In this document: positions 36,421 through 47,730 of the stretch, piece by piece
How positions within the stretch are numbered: position 1 is the stretch's first letter
Layout: each line of letters starts with the position of its first letter
Assembly (NCBI RefSeq): GCF_001541315.1
Contig: NZ_LMVK01000051.1
Coordinates: forward strand, 62,001 to 126,000
Direction of reading: 5' to 3'
Length of the DNA stretch: 64,000 bases
Source: Agrobacterium tumefaciens str. B6
Lineage (GTDB): Bacteria; Pseudomonadota; Alphaproteobacteria; Rhizobiales; Rhizobiaceae
Position numbers and translations under genes: made by a program
The notes under the pieces: generated by a model
What the model was told of the DNA's origin: nothing
The model's input: the letters and a program-made list of their open reading frames with translations, nothing else
The model's database searches: none

Positions 36421-36876
36421 ATGCAGACCGTTTTGATTGTTATTCACCTCATGATCGTGCTGGCGCTTGTCGGCGTGGTCCTGATTCAGCGTTCCGAAGG
36501 CGGCGGCCTCGGTATCGGCGGCGGTTCGGGCTTCATGTCCGCGCGCGGAACGGCCAATGCGTTGACCCGCACAACCGGCATCCTCGCCGCGCTGTTCTTC
36601 CTGACGTCGCTCGGCCTTGGTCTTATGACCCGCTACGAATCGCGCCCGACCGACATCCTGAACCGTATTCCGGCCACGCAGGGTCAGGGCAACGGCATTC
36701 TCGACACGCTCGGTCCGGCAACGACGCCGGCCCCGGCTCCGGCTGAAAATGGCGTTCCGACAAATAATGGTGCGGCCGCTCCGGCGCAGACGACACCGGC
36801 CCCTGCCGCTTCCGGCACGGCCGCTCCGGCACCGGCGCAGCCCGCCGATCCGAACGCAGTTCCGACCGGTCAATAA
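36421..36876 (+). CDS. secG: Preprotein translocase subunit SecG
   Basis: The small subunit of the SecYEG channel. It has two membrane helices (VLIVIHLMIVLALVGVVLIQ and GILAALFFLTSLGLGLM) with the conserved loop RSEGGGLGIGGGSGFMSARG between them. A Pro/Ala-rich C-terminal tail of about 75 residues is probably disordered and is usual in alphaproteobacterial SecG. The start at 36421 (MQTVLIV) was preferred; an in-frame ATG at 36406 would add five residues. A terminator follows before pyrG. Confidence 0.95.
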   Translation: MQTVLIVIHLMIVLALVGVVLIQRSEGGGLGIGGGSGFMSARGTANALTRTTGILAALFFLTSLGLGLMTRYESRPTDILNRIPATQGQGNGILDTLGPATTPAPAPAENGVPTNNGAAAPAQTTPAPAASGTAAPAPAQPADPNAVPTGQ

Positions 36877-36888
36877 GCCCGGTTTTGA

Positions 36889-38664
<1,776 letters not shown>

Positions 38665-38684
38665 TGGTTTGAACAAGATGAAGA

Positions 38685-38708
38685 GGGCCGCTTTTGCGGC
38701 CCTTTTTT
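38685..38708 (+). terminator. Rho-independent terminator after pyrG
   Basis: GGGCCGC-TTTT-GCGGCCC followed by TTTTTT, 20 bases after the pyrG stop. Confidence 0.93.
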
Positions 38709-38761
38709 GTTTGGTGATAATGGGCTTGGGACGCGCGGTGCGCTGCGATGCGCCACATGCA

Positions 38762-39694
38762 TCAGGTCAGAAAGCTGCGTTTCTTAAGCCACGCTTCGTA
38801 CCATGTCGGCCATGCTTCGGTGAGCGTTCCGGGCTTGCCCATGCCAAAGCCGTGACCGCCGGACGCGATTGGATGAAACTCGACATCCGCGCCGGCCTTT
38901 TCGCAGGCCTGCTGCATGATACGGCTGTTGGCCGGATCGGAAATGCGATCGTCATCGGCCTGCGTCAGGAAAATCGGCGGGCAATCCTTGCCCACATGGC
39001 TTTCCACCGCCCATTGCCGCGTTGCCGCATCCGTCGGATGTCTGCCGACAAGCGATTTGCGGGTCGAGGTATCGTCATAGGGAGCCGATAGCGTGATGAC
39101 CGGGTAGATCAGCGCTGCGATATCCGGCCGGGCTGATTGCCTGTCGATATCATCGAGGGCATCGTAAGATGAGAAGGCGGAGCGGGCCGCAGTCAGGCCC
39201 ATCAGGTGGCCGCCCGCAGAAAAGCCAAGCGCGCCGATCTTGTGCATATCTATCTGCCATTGCGAAGCGCGGGCGCGGATGAGCCTGATGGCACGCTGTG
39301 CATCCTGAAGCGGGGCAAGCGGACCGGCGACCCAGCCTTCGATCGGCAGGCGATAGGTGAGGACGAAGGCGTGGATACCCCTTGCGGCAAGCCAGCGTGC
39401 TGCAGGATAGGATTCCTTGCCTTCTTCGATGCGTTTATATCCCCCGCCACCCGCGATAATGATGGCGGAACCGTTTGGTTCATCGGGCGCGAATATTTCG
39501 AGGCTCGGCAGGCTGATATTGCTGACCGCGCCTTTCCTGCTGATCTCCAGAGCGCCACCCGGACCGCCGCCGCCGGGAGGCGGGCCGGGCCAGAGAGGTA
39601 TTTGCAGCCGCCTGTCCCGGGCCAAAGCATGTGGGATTTTCAAGGCCGCCGCGAAAAGCGCGCCGCCCAGCAGGAGATTGCGGCGGCATATCAT
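38762..39694 (-). CDS. Exported alpha/beta hydrolase, acetyl-esterase-like
   Basis: A 310-residue protein beginning MICRRNLLLGGALFAAALK, a signal sequence with an RR pair but not a strict Tat motif. The mature part opens with IPLWPGPPPGGGGPGG. The core has the oxyanion motif IIIAGGGGYKRI, nucleophile elbow GFSAGGH, Asp in LTQADDD, and His in SGGHGFGMG. This is the pattern of BD-FAE / acetylxylan esterase-like enzymes that remove acyl groups from sugars or polysaccharides. It is convergent with pyrG. The substrate is unknown. Confidence 0.85.
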   Translation of the reverse strand: MICRRNLLLGGALFAAALKIPHALARDRRLQIPLWPGPPPGGGGPGGALEISRKGAVSNISLPSLEIFAPDEPNGSAIIIAGGGGYKRIEEGKESYPAARWLAARGIHAFVLTYRLPIEGWVAGPLAPLQDAQRAIRLIRARASQWQIDMHKIGALGFSAGGHLMGLTAARSAFSSYDALDDIDRQSARPDIAALIYPVITLSAPYDDTSTRKSLVGRHPTDAATRQWAVESHVGKDCPPIFLTQADDDRISDPANSRIMQQACEKAGADVEFHPIASGGHGFGMGKPGTLTEAWPTWYEAWLKKRSFLT

Positions 39695-39835
39695 GGCGTC
39701 ATCCTCATCGCGCTTGGGGTTTCGGCATTTGCGCCGGAGACCGGCTCACAAGGACGATCTTCAAAACGGCAGGCGAGGTCAATACCGGACCATCGCAGCC
39801 TGTCCAGCTTGGAGCCTGTCCTTATCCATCCGCAA

Positions 39836-39862
39836 TAAAAAACGGGCCCGAAGGCCCGTTCC
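39836..39862 (-). terminator. Rho-independent terminator of fumC
   Basis: On the minus strand, AACGGGCC-TTCG-GGCCCGTT followed by TTTT; it lies about 28 bases after the fumC stop. Confidence 0.9.
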
Positions 39863-39888
39863 AATTCCAGCGATAAATCCCGACCGGC

Positions 39889-41280
39889 TTATTTCGGGCC
39901 GATCATGTTTTCCGGGCGTACAAACTGGTCGAATTCCTCGTTGGTGAGGTATCCGCCACCGACCGTTTCTTCGCGCAGGGTCGTGCCGTTCTTGTGCGCG
40001 GTCTTGGCGATCTTGGCGCAGATATCGTAGCCGAGCTTGCTGTTGAGCGCAGTCACCAGCATCAGCGAGTTTTCGACGCCCTTTCGGATGTTGTCTTCGC
40101 GCGCCTCGATGCCGACGACGCAATTGTCGGTGAAGGAGACGGCTGCATCGCCCAGAAGCTGGACCGACTGCAAGAAGTTGTAGGCCATCATCGGGTTATA
40201 GACGTTGAGTTCGAAGTGGCCCTGCGAACCGGCAAACGAGAGGGCTGCATTGTTGCCGAAGATGTGGGCGCAAACCTGCGTCAATGCTTCCGACTGGGTG
40301 GGGTTCACCTTGCCCGGCATGATCGATGAGCCGGGCTCGTTTTCCGGCAGCGACAATTCACCGAGACCGGCGCGCGGGCCGGAACCGAGGAAGCGGATGT
40401 CGTTGGCGATCTTGAACAGTGCTGCAGCGGCCGCATTGATCGCGCCATGGGAGAAGACCATGGAATCGTGCGAAGCGAGCGCTTCGAACTTGTTTGGCGC
40501 AGTGACGAAGGGCAGGCCGGTGATCTTGGAGATTTCTTCCGCGACCTTCTCGGCGAAGCCGATTGGCGCGTTGAGGCCCGTGCCTACAGCCGTGCCGCCC
40601 TGGGCGAGCTTGGATAGTGCGGGCAGGGTGAGTTCGATATTGGCAATGGCGGAGGCGACCTGCGCGGCATAGCCGGAAAATTCCTGGCCGAGCGTCAGCG
40701 GCGTCGCATCCTGCGTGTGGGTGCGGCCGATCTTGATGATGTGCTCGAACTGCTTGACCTTGGCTTCCAGCGCCTTGTGCAGGTGCTTGAGGGCCGGCAG
40801 CAGGTGGTGAACGATCTCTTCCACGCAGGCGATGTGCATCGCCGTCGGGTAGGTGTCGTTCGAGGACTGGCTCATATTGACGTGGTCGTTGGGGTGAACC
40901 GGCTTCTTGGTGCCCATTTCGCCGCCGAGCATTTCGATTGCGCGGTTCGAAATCACCTCGTTGGCGTTCATGTTCGACTGCGTGCCGGAACCGGTCTGCC
41001 AGACGACGAGCGGGAAATGTTCGGTCAGCTTGCCGTCGATGACTTCCTGTGCGGCCGCGATGATGGCGTCGCCGACCTTGGGGTCGAGGCCTGCAAGCGC
41101 CATGTTGGCGCGGGCCGCTGCCTGCTTGACGATGCCGAGCGCGCGAACGACAGAGGCGGGCTGCTTTTCCCAGCCGATCTTGAAGTTGCCGAGCGAGCGC
41201 TGCGCCTGCGCGCCCCAATAGCGATCGGCCTGAACTTCAATGGGTCCAAATGTATCGGTTTCCGTGCGTGTGGCTGTCAT
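39889..41280 (-). CDS. fumC: Class II fumarate hydratase
   Basis: Converts fumarate and malate in the TCA cycle, without an iron-sulfur cluster. The 463-residue enzyme begins [16 protein letters not shown] and shows [13 protein letters not shown], the [15 protein letters not shown] segment, the His in GRTHTQDA, and the signature [13 protein letters not shown]. The frame is open far upstream (to 41469), but the ATG at 41280 with AAAAGGCAA before it gives the correct family start. A terminator follows. Confidence 0.97.
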   Translation of the reverse strand: MTATRTETDTFGPIEVQADRYWGAQAQRSLGNFKIGWEKQPASVVRALGIVKQAAARANMALAGLDPKVGDAIIAAAQEVIDGKLTEHFPLVVWQTGSGTQSNMNANEVISNRAIEMLGGEMGTKKPVHPNDHVNMSQSSNDTYPTAMHIACVEEIVHHLLPALKHLHKALEAKVKQFEHIIKIGRTHTQDATPLTLGQEFSGYAAQVASAIANIELTLPALSKLAQGGTAVGTGLNAPIGFAEKVAEEISKITGLPFVTAPNKFEALASHDSMVFSHGAINAAAAALFKIANDIRFLGSGPRAGLGELSLPENEPGSSIMPGKVNPTQSEALTQVCAHIFGNNAALSFAGSQGHFELNVYNPMMAYNFLQSVQLLGDAAVSFTDNCVVGIEAREDNIRKGVENSLMLVTALNSKLGYDICAKIAKTAHKNGTTLREETVGGGYLTNEEFDQFVRPENMIGPK

Positions 41281-41744
41281 CAGTATTGCCTTTTTACTCG
41301 TGTTCCTCCGCCAAAACGGCGCCTTCGCCCGCCTTGCGCGGCCGATATATAGAATCATCGCGCCGGCAATGAAAGCGCTGCAATGGGGCGGAGGCAGATA
41401 TTTCCCGCCGTGCAAAAGCGATTTTACCGTGTGGCGTGGTGCGCGGAGAAAAAGGCGTCGGCGTGTCATTTTTACTACGACGCGAAATGGCCGGAAAACC
41501 GGGCTTTACCGGGTGCGCTGACGCTCCGTTGGGGCAGGGTAAAGTGAATGAAATAAATAGAAATTTAACCATTCTCGCCAATTCTGGAAATTACGTTTTT
41601 ATGGCTTTGGCTGTATCATAAGGTTCATTTCGGCACGGTTGTGGGCTTTGGGCGTTTTCTTTTCAACGGGCCGGCGATCGGCTAGACAGGCATGAAACTG
41701 ATGCCCGCCCTTTGCTGGCGGTGCTGGGTGCTACGAGGATCAAA
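41281..41744. other. 464-base divergent spacer between fumC and the L,D-transpeptidase gene
   Basis: No gene or RNA is supported. The middle is AT-rich around 41545-41625 (AATAAATAGAAATTTAACC) and probably holds the promoter of the transpeptidase gene. Short open frames across it have no ribosome sites. Confidence 0.6.
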
Positions 41745-43649
41745 TTGCAAGTCACATCTGGAAAATCATCGGCAGCGCTGGTGCTGGCTCTCGGTCTTTC
41801 CGTTTCCACCGCTCTTCCCGGCAGCGCCGGGGCGGTAACGCTGATGGACCTCCTGCGCGGCGGCCCCGGCAAGATCGCGCGTGATCGCGGTGAATTGCCG
41901 CCGGCCGGCATCGTCACCTCGCCCTCGACCTCTGGACCGGGCGCAGGACAGAGTGCGGACGCTTCCGACCCCGAGCCTTTGCCGCGCGTTTCCGGCCCGC
42001 GCTATTACGACTACAAGGCGGATACGGCCCGTGTCGTAAACACCGCGAATTTCGGCGAAGGTCTCGCCAATCTGAAGTTCAGCGCCACGCCTGAGATCGC
42101 CAAGGCGCTGGAAGCCTATTATGGCGCCGGCGGCAAGACGCTGTGGGTTTCGGAAGGTGAGCTTACCGCGCGTGCCAATGCCGTCATCGCCTTTTTCGAG
42201 ACGGTGGGCGAAAGTGGCCTCGATCCGGCCGATTACAGCATTTCCGCACCGGCAAAGGACGTGACCGCCAGCATCAGCAGCAATGCTGCAGGCACGACTG
42301 CAACGGGTACGCCGGTCGAAACGGCCTCGGCACCCGTATCCGACGCCTATCAGCGGGCGCAGATGCAGTTCGAGCTGGCGCTCTCCGCCAAGGTTCTTGC
42401 CTATGTGCAGGATCCGCCCCGTGGCCGTGTCGATCCGAACCGGCTTTCTGGCTACCATGATTTCAAGCGCAAGACGGTGACCCTCGCACCCGTGCTGAAG
42501 CTTGCGGGCCTCAGCCCCGATATCGCCGCCTATCTGCGCAGCCGCGAACCGTCTAGCGCCGAATATCTTGCGTTGAAGACCGACCTTGCCCGCCTGCGCG
42601 GCGAGGGTGACGCGGCGCATGTCGTCCGCGTTCCCGCCGATCTGGTGCTGAAGCCCGGCAACAGCAGCGCGGATATGGCCAATGTCGTCAAGGCCATCGA
42701 ACATCGTGCTTCGCCCGCCTTCAAGGCCGAGCATGCGGCGATCATTTCCGCCTATCAGCAGACGCCGGATTATACGCCTGATCTCGTCGATCTGGTGAAG
42801 GCGTTCCAGAGCGAAAACGGCCTGAAGCCGGATGGCGTGATTGGCCGCGCGACCGTGCGCGCCATGGTCGGCGAAAGCAATGACGCCAAGATCGCCAAGG
42901 TGCAGGTGGCCATGGAGCAGGTCCGCTGGCTGCCGGCCGATCTCGGCCAGCGTTACGTCTTCATCAACCAACCCGCTTTCATGGCCTATTACCACAATGA
43001 CGGCCTCGAGCAGTTCGGCATGAAGGTGGTGGTCGGCTCGAAGGCCAACCAGACCTATTTCTTCCAGGATGAGATCCAGACCGTCGAGTTCAACCCCTAT
43101 TGGGGCGTGCCGCAGTCGATCATCGTCAACGAGATGCTGCCGAAGCTGCGTCGTGATCCGTCCTATCTCGACCGTCTGGGTTACGAAGTGCAGGTGGGCG
43201 GCCGTGCCGTTTCTTCCACCAGCGTCAACTGGTACGGCTCGACCAACGCGATTTCCGTTCGTCAGCCGCCGAGCAGCGACAATGCGCTGGGCGACCTGAA
43301 GATCCTGTTCCCCAATGCGCATGCCATCTACATGCATGACACGCCGGCCAAGAGCTTCTTCAACCGCGACATGCGGGCGCTGAGCCATGGCTGTATCCGC
43401 CTGGTCGATCCGCGCCGCATGGCCGCGGCCGTTCTCGGCACCAGCGTCGACAAGGTTGGCGAGCAGATCGCATCCGGCAAGAACCGGGCCGTGCAGGTGC
43501 CGGAGAAGGTTCCGGTCTATGTGGCCTATTTCACCGCGTGGCCGGACAAGGACGGCAAGGTGCAATTCTTCGACGATGTCTATGATCGCGACAGCTATGT
43601 GCAGAAGGCCTTCGCCGTAACGACGAAGGCGCGGGCCGCGTCGATCTGA
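41745..43649 (+). CDS. L,D-transpeptidase with peptidoglycan-binding domain
   Basis: A 634-residue periplasmic enzyme of the YcbB/LdtD architecture that forms 3-3 crosslinks in murein. The start is a TTG at 41745, with GAGG six bases upstream, giving a signal peptide (ALVLALGLSVSTALPGSAGA); an earlier in-frame TTG exists at 41712. A catalytic-domain scaffold is followed by a PG-binding domain 1 (residues about 340-400, with LVKAFQSENGLKPDGVIGRAT split by a bend) and the YkuD domain. The catalytic motif there is LSHGCIRL. It is common for Rhizobiales, which rely on L,D-transpeptidases for polar growth. A terminator follows. Confidence 0.92.
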   Translation: MQVTSGKSSAALVLALGLSVSTALPGSAGAVTLMDLLRGGPGKIARDRGELPPAGIVTSPSTSGPGAGQSADASDPEPLPRVSGPRYYDYKADTARVVNTANFGEGLANLKFSATPEIAKALEAYYGAGGKTLWVSEGELTARANAVIAFFETVGESGLDPADYSISAPAKDVTASISSNAAGTTATGTPVETASAPVSDAYQRAQMQFELALSAKVLAYVQDPPRGRVDPNRLSGYHDFKRKTVTLAPVLKLAGLSPDIAAYLRSREPSSAEYLALKTDLARLRGEGDAAHVVRVPADLVLKPGNSSADMANVVKAIEHRASPAFKAEHAAIISAYQQTPDYTPDLVDLVKAFQSENGLKPDGVIGRATVRAMVGESNDAKIAKVQVAMEQVRWLPADLGQRYVFINQPAFMAYYHNDGLEQFGMKVVVGSKANQTYFFQDEIQTVEFNPYWGVPQSIIVNEMLPKLRRDPSYLDRLGYEVQVGGRAVSSTSVNWYGSTNAISVRQPPSSDNALGDLKILFPNAHAIYMHDTPAKSFFNRDMRALSHGCIRLVDPRRMAAAVLGTSVDKVGEQIASGKNRAVQVPEKVPVYVAYFTAWPDKDGKVQFFDDVYDRDSYVQKAFAVTTKARAASI

Positions 43650-43670
43650 TCAGCATACCATCAAGAGAAA

Positions 43671-43695
43671 AAGCGCCGGAGACGGCGCTTTTTTG
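43671..43695 (+). terminator. Rho-independent terminator after the L,D-transpeptidase gene
   Basis: AAGCGCCG-GAGA-CGGCGCTT followed by TTTT, 21 bases after the stop codon. Confidence 0.9.
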
Positions 43696-43774
43696 TTTGA
43701 AGGAAGGGCCTTCCCGATTTGTTTGGTGGTAGGGTCCGCCTGCTACATTTGGCGTTAACTGCAACACCGTACTC

Positions 43775-43886
43775 TGTCACCCCGGACTTGATCCGGGGTC
43801 CAGCGCGATCAAGTCTTTGATCGCGAGAGACTCTTCTCACGGTGCAGACGCGCCGTGGCTGGATGCCGGATCAAGTCCGGCATGAC
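43775..43886. repeat. Palindromic intergenic repeat, family A copy 3 (diverged and longer)
   Basis: Starts GTCACCCCGGACTTGATCC followed by GGGGTCCA, and ends TGGATGCCGGATCAAGTCC followed by GGCATGAC. The hairpin layout is the one at 1345-1420 and 8866-8937, with the loop sequence changed and a longer spacer. A further palindromic bit (GCGATCAAG...TTGATCGC) lies inside. Confidence 0.65.
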
Positions 43887-43961
43887 GGAAGAAGGGGCGC
43901 GCAACCCTCAACGCGGTTGAGTGTGCCGCTCCCTCGCTTTTTCCGCCTAGCCCACAGCCTC

Positions 43962-44663
43962 TCAGGCCGCAGCGGCACCCTTAGCAACCAGTTCTTCGAA
44001 CAGCGCCGGCGTCAATTCATTGAAATCGTCGATCACGACATCCGGCTCGAGTTTCACCATCGGCACATCCGTATAACCGAAGGTGACGCCGATCGATGGC
44101 ACGCCAGCGTTCTTTGCGGCGAGGATGTCGTTGATGCTGTCGCCGACCATCACCGTGCGTTGCGGGTCACCGCCGGCCTTTTCGATGGTGCCGAGGATGT
44201 GGCGCGCATCGGGTTTGCGGTACTCAAAGGTATCGCCGCAGGTGATGGCGGCGAAATAGGGCGTGAGGCCGAGTTTTTCGAGTAGCGGCACAGCGAGGAT
44301 TTCGGTCTTGTTGGTGCAGACGGCAAGCGTGATGCCGGCGGCCTTTAGCGCGTCCAGAGCCGCGACGATGCCCGGATAGGGAAGGCTTTCGCCGGGCATT
44401 TCGGCCCGGTAATGGGTGATGAAGCGCTCATAGAGCGGATCGATCTCGGCTTCCGGCAGTTCCGTCTCGCGCAGTGCGAAGGCGCGCTTGATCATCACCC
44501 GAGCGCCCTGGCCGACGAGATGCGTCAGGTCGTCATAGGTAACGGGGGCAAGCCCGGCTGCAGCGATGGTGTGGTTAAGGCTCGAGACGAGATCGGCGGC
44601 GGTATCGACCAGCGTGCCGTCGAGATCGAAAATGGCGAGCGGGGAGAGCGTGCGGGTTGTCAC
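43962..44663 (-). CDS. gph: Phosphoglycolate phosphatase
   Basis: A HAD-family hydrolase that removes 2-phosphoglycolate. Motif I is AIFDLDGTLVDTAADL, with SLNHTIAAAG in the cap, the motif II Thr in VCTNK, motif III Lys in EYRKPD, and motif IV VMVGDSINDI. The GTG at 44663, nine bases after AGAGG, gives 233 residues, the usual rhizobial length. A frame from an ATG at 44759 exists but adds an unlikely N-terminus. Confidence 0.92.
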   Translation of the reverse strand: MTTRTLSPLAIFDLDGTLVDTAADLVSSLNHTIAAAGLAPVTYDDLTHLVGQGARVMIKRAFALRETELPEAEIDPLYERFITHYRAEMPGESLPYPGIVAALDALKAAGITLAVCTNKTEILAVPLLEKLGLTPYFAAITCGDTFEYRKPDARHILGTIEKAGGDPQRTVMVGDSINDILAAKNAGVPSIGVTFGYTDVPMVKLEPDVVIDDFNELTPALFEELVAKGAAAA

Positions 44664-44853
44664 GGGAACTGGCCTCTTGGAGAATGCGGATGCTGGGATA
44701 TGGGTGCTTTCATTTGCGCCAAGCCTAGGCAAACGGGCCTGTCTTTGCAACCGCGTCACAACGTTCTGTTCGTTGCCTTGAAAAAGGCTTTCGTTTGGCT
44801 TTCGACCCGTGTAAACAGCACGGCGACGACAAAGCTACCGGAGTTTCAGGCAC

Positions 44854-45549
44854 ATGGATGCCCGCCAGATGAAGATCAAGGCCGCCGAGGCCGCATTGTC
44901 CCACGTGCAGGACGGGATGCGGCTTGGTATCGGCACGGGTTCGACGGCCGAGGAATTTGTCCGGCTTCTGGCCGAGAAGGTCGCAGCCGGTCTCAAGGTC
45001 GAGGGCGTGCCGACATCCGAGCGCACCGCGCGCCTGTGCGTCGAGCTTGGCGTGCCGCTGAAATCCCTCGATGAATTGCCGGAACTCGATCTGACCATCG
45101 ATGGCGCCGACGAGGTCGATCATGCGCTGCGTCTCGTCAAGGGCGGCGGCGGCGCGCTTCTGCGCGAAAAGATCGTGGCTGCGGCATCCGCCCGCGTAAT
45201 CGTCATCGCCGACCAGAGCAAGGTCGTCGAGACGCTTGGCGCCTTTCCGCTTCCCATCGAAATCAACCCGTTCGGCCAGGTGGCAACGCGCATCGCCATC
45301 GAGAAGCTGGCGGCGCGATCAGGCCTTTCGGGCGCGTTGACGATGCGCTCGTCCGGTGATGGCGCCTTCATGACCGACGGTGGACACCTCATCCTTGACG
45401 CATCTTTTGGCCGTATTCCTGATGCAGAAGCGCTAGCACGCGAGCTGAACACGATTCCCGGTGTCGTCGAGCACGGACTTTTCATAAATTTGGCATCGCT
45501 TGCCATCATCGCGGGTCCTGAAGGCGCCCGCGTGATGCAGGCAGTATAA
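44854..45549 (+). CDS. rpiA: Ribose-5-phosphate isomerase A
   Basis: Interconverts ribose 5-phosphate and ribulose 5-phosphate in the pentose phosphate pathway. The 231-residue protein has the phosphate loop [11 protein letters not shown], the catalytic acid region [21 protein letters not shown], and [12 protein letters not shown]. It is divergent from gph and followed 16 bases later by a DUF2059 protein gene, with which it may be cotranscribed. Confidence 0.97.
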   Translation: MDARQMKIKAAEAALSHVQDGMRLGIGTGSTAEEFVRLLAEKVAAGLKVEGVPTSERTARLCVELGVPLKSLDELPELDLTIDGADEVDHALRLVKGGGGALLREKIVAAASARVIVIADQSKVVETLGAFPLPIEINPFGQVATRIAIEKLAARSGLSGALTMRSSGDGAFMTDGGHLILDASFGRIPDAEALARELNTIPGVVEHGLFINLASLAIIAGPEGARVMQAV

Positions 45550-45565
45550 CAGGAGCGAGATTTTC

Positions 45566-46132
45566 ATGGTCAAACTAGCGGGACTGGGCAAAGCTGCCGC
45601 TGCTTCGATCCTCATTTCCGGCATCGTGTTCGGTACTGCCGCACGCGCTCAGGAAATTTCGGAAGCGCATATCGCTGCCGCACGGCAGGCTATCACCTCT
45701 CTTGGCGTCACCGACCGTTTCGACGACATCCTGCCTGGACTGGCGGAGCGTCTGAAAGCCGAACTCATTCAGGCCTCGCCGAATGTGCAGGACGCGATCA
45801 CCGAGACCGTTGACGCGAAGGCGCTCGAGCTTGCGCCGCGCCGCGCCGATCTGGAACGCGAAGCCGCGCTAACCTACGCGCGCGCCTTCACCGTTGAAGA
45901 GCTGAACGCCATTTCCACCTTCTACAGCAGCGAAGCGGGCAAGAAGCTCCTGAAGGACGGCCCGATCGCCACGCGCGAACTGATGAAGGCCGCCGACATC
46001 TGGGCCGCTGGCGTCAACCGCGATCTGAACACCTCCAGCATGGCTGAGTTGCAGAAGGTAGCTGGCGCCGATCTGAAGCCGCTTCCGGCAGATCAGACCA
46101 ATACGGGCGGCGCTCCGGCTCACAAGCCCTGA
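45566..46132 (+). CDS. Exported DUF2059 protein
   Basis: A 188-residue protein with an N-terminal signal peptide (AAAASILISGIVFGTAARA). The conserved DUF2059 domain follows, with LTYARAFTVEELNAISTFY and SEAGKKLLKDGP near residues 105-140. The domain is all-helical, widespread in Proteobacteria and without a proven function. It starts 16 bases after rpiA. AGGAGCGAG precedes the ATG. A terminator follows. Confidence 0.9.
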   Translation: MVKLAGLGKAAAASILISGIVFGTAARAQEISEAHIAAARQAITSLGVTDRFDDILPGLAERLKAELIQASPNVQDAITETVDAKALELAPRRADLEREAALTYARAFTVEELNAISTFYSSEAGKKLLKDGPIATRELMKAADIWAAGVNRDLNTSSMAELQKVAGADLKPLPADQTNTGGAPAHKP

Positions 46133-46182
46133 GTGCGTGACATAGAGCATTGGGCCCAAAAAGCTCAGGTTCAGAAATATTC

Positions 46183-46210
46183 AAAGCCCGGTCGCAAGAC
46201 CGGGCTTTTC
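46183..46210 (+). terminator. Rho-independent terminator after the DUF2059 gene
   Basis: AAAGCCCGGTC-GCAA-GACCGGGCTTTT stem-loop with a T-rich end, about 50 bases after the stop codon. Confidence 0.88.
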
Positions 46211-46300
46211 ATTTGTGCGTCGCAGCACCTATATGTGCCGTGAATGCGCCGCCACCCGTCTCGAGGCTGAGGACGGCGGTTTTGATCAGGGGTTTTGACT

Positions 46301-47689
46301 ATGACAGCTTATGACTACGATCTCTTCGTCATCGGTGGCGGTTCTGGCGGCGTGCGCAGCGGCCGTGTAGCGGCCTCGCTCGGCAAGCGCGTGGCAATCG
46401 CCGAGGAATACCGCTATGGCGGCACCTGCGTCATCCGCGGCTGCGTGCCGAAGAAGCTGTTCGTCTACGCCTCGCAATTCCCGGAACATTTCGAGGACTC
46501 GGAAGGATTTGGCTGGAGCGTCGGCGAACGCAGCTTCGACTGGAAGAAGCTGATCGCGGCGAAGGACAAGGAAATCACCCGTCTCGAAGGGCTCTACCGC
46601 AAGGGTCTTGAAAACGCCAAGGCGGACATTTTCGACAGCCGGGCGGAACTGGTTGACGCCCACACCGTGAAGCTCACGAAAACCGGCCAGACGTTGACGG
46701 CCGAGCGTATCGTGATCGCCGTCGGCGGCACGCCGAACGAGCACAAGGCGCTGCCTGGCCACGAGTTGACGATTTCGTCCAACGAGGCTTTCGATCTGGA
46801 AGAACTGCCGAAATCGATCCTGATCGCCGGCGGCGGTTACATCGCCGTGGAATTTGCCAATATCTTCCACGGGCTTGGTGTCGAAACGACGCTGATCTAT
46901 CGCGGCAAGGAAATCCTCTCGCGGTTCGATCACGACATGCGCAAGGGCCTGCATGAAGCGATGGAGGCCAAGGGCATCCGCATCATTCTGGAAGACATCA
47001 TCGAGGACGTCAGCAAGGATGGCGCCGGTGGCTTCGTGGCGCGCACGAAGCAGGGCAGCTCGCTGCATGTCGGCCTGGTGATGCTGGCGCTTGGCCGCGA
47101 TCCGAACACCAAGGGCCTTGGCCTCGAAAATGCCGGGGTTAAACTCGATGCGCGGGGCGCGATCATCGTCGATGATTACTCGCGTACGAACGTGCCGAAC
47201 ATCTTCGCGCTGGGTGACGTCACCGACCGGGTACAGCTGACGCCGGTGGCGATCCACGAGGCCATGTGCTTCATCGAAACCGAATACAAGAACAACCCGA
47301 CCAAGCCGGATCACGAACTGATCGCGACGGCGGTGTTTTCGCAGCCCGAAATCGGCACGGTCGGTCTTTCGGAAGAGGAAGCCGGCAGGAAATATCCGGA
47401 ACTGGAGGTCTATCGCGCACAGTTCCGCCCGATGAAGGCGACCTTATCCGGCCGTCAGGAAAAGACGATCATGAAGCTGATCGTCAATGCTGCCGACCGC
47501 AAGGTTGTCGGCGTCCATATTCTCGGCCATGAGGCGGGTGAGATGGCGCAGCTTCTCGGCATCACGCTGAAAGCCGGCTGCACCAAGGATGATTTCGACC
47601 GCACCATGGCGGTGCATCCGACAGCGTCCGAGGAACTGGTGACGATGTATTCGCCGAGCTACCGCGTGGTGAACGGCGAAAAGGTCTAG
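46301..47689 (+). CDS. gor: Glutathione-disulfide reductase
   Basis: Reduces oxidised glutathione with NADPH in the cytoplasm. The 462-residue flavoprotein has the FAD site FVIGGGSGGVRSGRVAA, the redox-active pair in GGTCVIRGCVPKK, the second Rossmann site IAGGGYIAVEFA, and the C-terminal catalytic His-Glu in VHPTASEELV. The ATG at 46301 follows AGGGG by eight bases; the in-frame TTG at 46295 is less likely. Confidence 0.95.
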   Translation: MTAYDYDLFVIGGGSGGVRSGRVAASLGKRVAIAEEYRYGGTCVIRGCVPKKLFVYASQFPEHFEDSEGFGWSVGERSFDWKKLIAAKDKEITRLEGLYRKGLENAKADIFDSRAELVDAHTVKLTKTGQTLTAERIVIAVGGTPNEHKALPGHELTISSNEAFDLEELPKSILIAGGGYIAVEFANIFHGLGVETTLIYRGKEILSRFDHDMRKGLHEAMEAKGIRIILEDIIEDVSKDGAGGFVARTKQGSSLHVGLVMLALGRDPNTKGLGLENAGVKLDARGAIIVDDYSRTNVPNIFALGDVTDRVQLTPVAIHEAMCFIETEYKNNPTKPDHELIATAVFSQPEIGTVGLSEEEAGRKYPELEVYRAQFRPMKATLSGRQEKTIMKLIVNAADRKVVGVHILGHEAGEMAQLLGITLKAGCTKDDFDRTMAVHPTASEELVTMYSPSYRVVNGEKV

Positions 47690-47730
47690 TCACCCTCCAC
47701 TTCGGCACATCATTGATTTTCGCCCGATTA

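Larger units (their letters stand above)
43650..43961. other. 312-base convergent intergenic stretch
   Basis: Holds a terminator (43671-43695) and a palindromic repeat (43775-43886). No gene is supported. It lies between the transpeptidase and gph genes, which converge. Confidence 0.75.

Noticed and set aside
41555-41575. CtrA-like half site (TTAACCATT) upstream of the L,D-transpeptidase gene
   Set aside because: Only one half site is seen, without the second TTAA at proper spacing; this is expected by chance in an AT-rich spacer.
41766-43565. 599-codon minus-strand frame opposite the L,D-transpeptidase
   Set aside because: Antisense shadow; the opposite strand carries the catalytic SHGCIR motif and a signal peptide.
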